Below, piece by piece: positions 7,467 to 10,000 of a stretch of DNA of 10,000 nucleotides. Position 1 is the stretch's first letter, and each line of letters starts with the position of its first letter. The position numbers and the translations under genes are program-made. Source of the stretch: Acropora yongei (taxonomy: Eukaryota; Cnidaria; Anthozoa; Scleractinia; Acroporidae); contig BLFN01000004.1 in assembly GCA_014634225.1 (NCBI GenBank), positions 142,249-152,248 of the forward strand, read 5' to 3'. The notes under the pieces were generated by a model that searched no databases, was not told the origin of the DNA, and saw only the letters and a program-made list of their open reading frames with translations.

Positions 7467-7949
7467 AACAGTGCTTCTGATTTCAAAACATACTTCCCCA
7501 GGTAGTGTTCAAATGTGACAGTTGAATACATTAGTACTGTTGAATGAGCTCTTCAGCAGTCAGTTGTTTAGCCTGAGGTTTGCGAACTTGGATGTCGGAG
7601 AGGACCTTAGGAAGTTTTCATTATGAACTGAGATTAATTCCATCTTATGTACTGCTCTCACACTGATCAGCAAATTCTATGGGGTATTTCTTTCAAGTCT
7701 GGGGTTGTACAAGAGGATTCTAGTTGTCCTGATAGGCTGTGTTTGAGATCCATTCCACATGCGTTGTGTTTTTGTGCTCATATGCAGTTTGTGACCAGTT
7801 GTGGGAGGTTCAGGGATAATGTTGACTGACATGCCACAGTGAATGTGAATGTTGAGCTTTCTAACATTGATAAGCAAATAAGCGTAATTTGCAGATTGGA
7901 CGGCATGGATTTCACAGTAATGTCTGCCAGAAGCTCAGTTGCTTTTTTG
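7467..7949 (-). pseudogene. PR: element 2 (Ty3/gypsy) nucleocapsid end, protease and linker
   Basis: Minus-strand order: a damaged zinc-knuckle-like KSN*ASGRHYC (about 7930-7900); HAVQSANYAYLLINVRK; the protease site IHCGMSVNIIPE (about 7835-7800); TTGHKLHMSTKTQRMWNG; ILLYNPRLERN; then VRAVHKMELISVHNENF. A frameshift follows, then VLSDIQVRKPQAKQLTAEEL, a stop and another shift, then TLPGEVCFEIRSTV ending at 7467. IHCG occupies the place of the catalytic Asp loop (D[TSC]GASVN), so His replaces the essential Asp. The linker text is what normally precedes gypsy RT, and the matching RT begins at 1728. The protein is inactive, with stops and frameshifts throughout. Confidence 0.8.
7834..7870. repeat. 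direct repeat, copy in the protease region
   Basis: CCACAGTGAATG(TGAATG)TTGAGCTTTCTAACATTGA here matches CCACAGTTAATGTTGAACTTTCTAACATTTA at 8098-8128 except for a 6-bp insertion and a few substitutions. In element 2 terms it encodes NVRKLNI.CG. The pair brackets the misplaced RNase H piece. Confidence 0.7.
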
Positions 7950-8076
7950 AACATCTTTAGAGAGAACATGCATCACTACTGCCACCAATTCTTTTTCTAT
8001 TTGTGCATATCTTGTCTCGGTATTGGTCAAGGCACGGCAAGCACAAGCGATCTGCTTTCCACTTCGTAGTAGAGCA
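7950..8076 (-). pseudogene. misplaced second copy of element 2 RNase H
   Basis: This 127-bp piece reads ALTNTETRYAQIEKELVAVV on the minus strand and matches 1086-1208 at roughly 93% identity with a 4-bp insertion. In a normal element RNase H follows RT; here it sits upstream of nucleocapsid and protease, fused to it in one frame. It ends abruptly at both sides, so it is either a rearranged copy of this element or a scrap of another copy of the same family. Confidence 0.8.
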
Positions 8077-8097
8077 AAAATCTTAAATCACTTGAAA

Positions 8098-8128
8098 CCA
8101 CAGTTAATGTTGAACTTTCTAACATTTA
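8098..8128. repeat. direct repeat, outer copy
   Basis: This is the partner of 7834-7870. It lies between the misplaced RNase H piece and the 5' edge of LINE-2. Confidence 0.7.
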
Positions 8129-8129
8129 G

Positions 8130-8990
8130 GACTGATTAACTGCTAATAAGCCATCTTTAAACATCAAGAAATCTAGTTTTGTTTTCTTCTGGCCTAGATA
8201 GACAGAAGAGACTAAATTATGAAGTCAACTTGAAAGTGAACTTGAAAGTATTTGATCATTATACCAACACACATATCATTTCCTTAGAACGTAAGAGTCA
8301 TGGAAATATCATATTGTCCACTTATCTTCAAAAAGAAGTAAAACAATTTGCTTTGTTGCTAGATGAAGACATTTCCTACCCTTAGCTACTTTATATTGCA
8401 TATACATCTTACGTACCCAGCCTTATCTATTGTATGGTATAGTTGCGTGGGGCCAAGCTGCCAAGACTCGGTGAATCAAATTTCTTATTCTCCAAAAATG
8501 TGCCCTCTGCCTGATGCACTTTGGTGACACAAATCTCTTGCTGTACCCTACTTTCTTTCTTCTGGTGTTCTTCCTCTTGATTTTCTGAACTTTAAGTCAG
8601 TTGCTGTTCTGATGCATGACATATCTAACAACATATTGTCTGCTAATATTTGCAATTTATTTCTAAGAAAGCATTCATTCACATAACAAAATGTTATATT
8701 CAAGAGGTGACTATTTTGTTAAACCCTCAAGACTTGACAAAAAAATTAAATTACCTTCAAGGTAGGGTGTAAAAATTTTGAATAGTTTACCTTGTGAAAT
8801 CTGTCATTTATCCAAAAACAATTTAAAAAATTAAAATCCACAATATACTCCATTGATTCTCAGAAGAAAATTACTTAATTTATTTGTCTTAATTAAAAAA
8901 ATATGGTGATACTTTAGTAGCTTCTCATATTTTGTATTTTGTACTGATTTGATTCTATCTGATATTTACTTATTTGACTGCATACTTTGT
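8130..8990 (+). pseudogene. LINE-2: non-LTR retrotransposon RT C-terminal remnant
   Basis: A second LINE, opposite in orientation to everything to its left. Plus-strand motifs in order, spread over several frames: TANKPSLNIKKSSFVFF (about 8138-8188), KRLNYEVNLKVNLKVFDHYT (8200s), SLERKSH, LLLDEDIS (about 8356-8380), a probable internal deletion, then LTYPALSIVW, AWGQAAKTR, ILQKCALCLMHFGD, RGDYFVKPSRLDKK (about 8704-8748) and GVKILNSLPCEI (about 8766-8801). This order fits the end of the RT domain and the C-terminus of CR1/L2/jockey-type ORF2. Stops and frameshifts are frequent. The element is 5'-truncated at about 8130; its 3' end is uncertain and may run to the (GAATTT)n tail near 9275. Confidence 0.75.
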
Positions 8991-9016
8991 ACTCCATATA
9001 TTTATTTATTTGCCCC

Positions 9017-9087
9017 TTTTATAATGTATTGTTTGTAAAATGTACAATACATTATATTATTCGTTTTATAATGTATTGTTTGTAAAA
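9017..9087. repeat. 24-bp direct repeat with hairpin
   Basis: TTTTATAATGTATTGTTTGT plus four A is found at 9017-9040 and again at 9064-9087, perfect and 47 bp apart. Between them ACAATACATTAT (9044-9055) is the exact inverse of ATAATGTATTGT (9021-9032), so the RNA or single strand can form a 12-bp hairpin. It may be part of the LINE-2 3' end. Confidence 0.85.
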
Positions 9088-9220
9088 CACAATTCAGTCT
9101 TTAATTGATAATATTTTTGAAATGTTTTAAGGAGAATGGTCCATGCTATGTAGCCAATTTATTACATCATACAACTTAGAGCAGTGGTCTAAATGTATTA
9201 CAAACTTCATATAATAGTAG

Positions 9221-9260
9221 ATTCTCATACACGCATATAATCATATACGTATATGAGAAT
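9221..9260. repeat. 40-bp imperfect palindrome
   Basis: ATTCTCATA (9221-9229) pairs with TATGAGAAT (9252-9260), with further partial pairing inside (ACGCATATAA...CATATACGT). It abuts the (GAATTT)n tract. Confidence 0.8.
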
Positions 9261-9275
9261 TTGAATTTGAATTTG
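9257..9275 (+). repeat. (GAATTT)3 tract
   Basis: Three GAATTT units plus one base. Short tandem hexamers of this type commonly end LINE or SINE copies, so this may be the 3' terminus of LINE-2 or of a separate short element. Confidence 0.7.
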
Positions 9276-9289
9276 GTTCCTTGTTCTTT

Positions 9290-9531
9290 CCTCGAATTTT
9301 GCAATTTTGCCTGAATTATACGAGTTGAGGTCAGTTATGGGAAAAGTTGCGATTTGAGGTCAATTATGCAAAATCGCAACATCGCAGAATATCAGAAGCC
9401 CTGAAATAATAACTATAATTTAATATCGGTCAAAAACTTTTACCATGAACCTCTAGCTCCAAGGATTGGAAGACCAGCCCCTGAGTAATTTTACCTAAAA
9501 TAAATTATCTTTATCTTATCTTAATAACCCT
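9290..9531 (+). repeat. repeat-rich spacer ending in a (TTATC/TTATCTT)n tail
   Basis: No coding is seen. A 29-bp unit, TTGAGGTCA(G/A)TTATG..., is tandemly repeated imperfectly at 9325-9353 and 9354-9382. GTTGCGATTT (9346-9355) and AAATCGCAAC (9371-9380) form a 10-bp inverted pair. The stretch ends AATAAATTATCTTTATCTTATC at about 9498-9520, a typical retroposon tail, directly next to where the YqaJ homology stops. It is probably a short retroposon on the plus strand whose 5' limit I cannot fix. Confidence 0.5.
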
Positions 9532-10000
9532 CATGAGTCAGTTTTATCTATAATTTCATGGACTTTGCCATCTGGACTTGCTCCAAGGAAGCCATGAGTA
9601 GGACTTAAAAAAAGCCACATTCTTATACAGAGACACATATACCCTTCTTTGCTTTCTTTTTAGCGTATTCTTTGATAATAACTGGTTCCTGAGAAAGGCC
9701 AGCTTTCATGGCAGCAGTTGCTTTGATATCCTTTGATCCTAATACCTCCTCAACAGCTTTTGTAGGTGATGGTGATTCTTGGAGTGAGGCACACCAGTAA
9801 GTCGTGGATGCAGTGATGTAGTATTTCCTGTGAAATCATTCTTACAACTTGATTGCTCCCTTGTTTCCAGCTCAACTTTATGTATCTCTTGCTCTGTTAG
9901 CTGCAGTTTCCCCTTTACAGACTTACAATGGTACTGGATTTTTGGCAGACATGCACACTGGATGTACTTTGATAGGGGATATCAATAATCACTGGTATTT
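9532..10000 (-). pseudogene. YqaJ-like PD-(D/E)XK nuclease fragment
   Basis: YqaJ-family proteins are exonuclease/recombinases of the PD-(D/E)XK fold, and animal genomes carry many. The minus strand reads, across frames: LQLTEQEIHKVELETREQSS (about 9905-9845); after a frameshift, FHRKYYITASTTYWCASL (about 9837-9784), TKAVEEVLGSKDIKATAA, then GLSQEP with the conserved Glu at 9686-9688, IIKEYAKKK and CVSV; then stops, a frame change and THGFLGASPDGKVHEIIDK, with the conserved Asp of SPDG at 9570-9572. The order (ITAS, GLxxEP, CGFF, ASPDG) is that of the family. The final ExK motif is missing because homology ends near 9532 at a retroposon-like tail. The 5' end lies outside the window. It could be a broken host gene or cargo of a mobile element. 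The match is from remembered family motifs. Confidence 0.7.

Noticed and set aside
7834..8128. Direct repeats as the target-site duplication of an insertion
   Set aside because: At about 30 bp they are long for a target duplication, they encode element 2 protease sequence, and the enclosed piece is more element 2 pol, so rearrangement is the better reading.
9643..9827. Host exon with splice acceptor TTTCACAG and donor GGTATATG on the minus strand
   Set aside because: The YqaJ motifs continue on both sides of the supposed splice sites with only frameshifts and stops, so a decayed uninterrupted coding sequence explains it better than an exon.
1..10000. CRISPR arrays, tRNA or rRNA genes, bacterial operons
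   Set aside because: No regularly spaced repeats, no cloverleaf or rRNA sequence and no prokaryotic gene organisation were seen.

Overview
This is a stretch of AT-rich animal DNA made almost entirely of decayed transposable elements. No intact host gene is visible. Three things argue for an invertebrate metazoan: two APE-type non-LTR (LINE) reverse-transcriptase remnants, two Ty3/gypsy polyproteins, and a eukaryotic-style YqaJ-family nuclease remnant. There are no bacterial operons, ribosome binding sites or tRNAs. I cannot name the phylum from sequence alone; sponge, cnidarian, mollusc, echinoderm and amphioxus all remain possible.

The main result is a three-layer nest. The oldest layer is a degenerate Ty3/gypsy element on the minus strand (element 2). 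Its protease and linker lie at 7467-7949 and its reverse transcriptase (RT) and RNase H at 1035-1728. A 5'-truncated LINE (LINE-1, minus strand) splits element 2; its two halves are 7127-7466 and 1729-2139. LINE-1 is in turn split by a full-length LTR retrotransposon (element 1, minus strand, 2140-7122). Element 1 has 143-bp LTRs starting TG and ending CA and a 4-bp target duplication (GATT on the plus strand). Removing element 1 and one GATT rejoins the LINE-1 reading frame exactly. Removing LINE-1 then places the end of the element 2 linker directly before its RT.

Element 1 carries gag, protease, RT, RNase H and integrase in the Ty3/gypsy order, with no env. It is dead. It has at least six frameshifts, two in-frame TGA codons around the gag zinc knuckles, a protease without its DTG active site, and a probable short retroposon inside RNase H. 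Its LTRs differ at 9 of 143 positions, so the insertion is not recent.

From 7950 to 8128 there is a rearranged scrap: a second copy of part of element 2's RNase H placed upstream of its protease. It is bounded by two copies of a short protease-region repeat. A second LINE (LINE-2, plus strand) fills about 8130-8990, followed by AT-rich repeats, hairpins and a (GAATTT)n tail.

The right edge (about 9530-10000, minus strand) holds a frameshifted fragment of a YqaJ-like PD-(D/E)XK nuclease, cut off just before its last catalytic motif and next to a retroposon-like tail. The left edge (1-107, plus strand) has a short open frame that may be the end of a host exon, followed by about 790 bp of AT-rich sequence with no recognisable gene.
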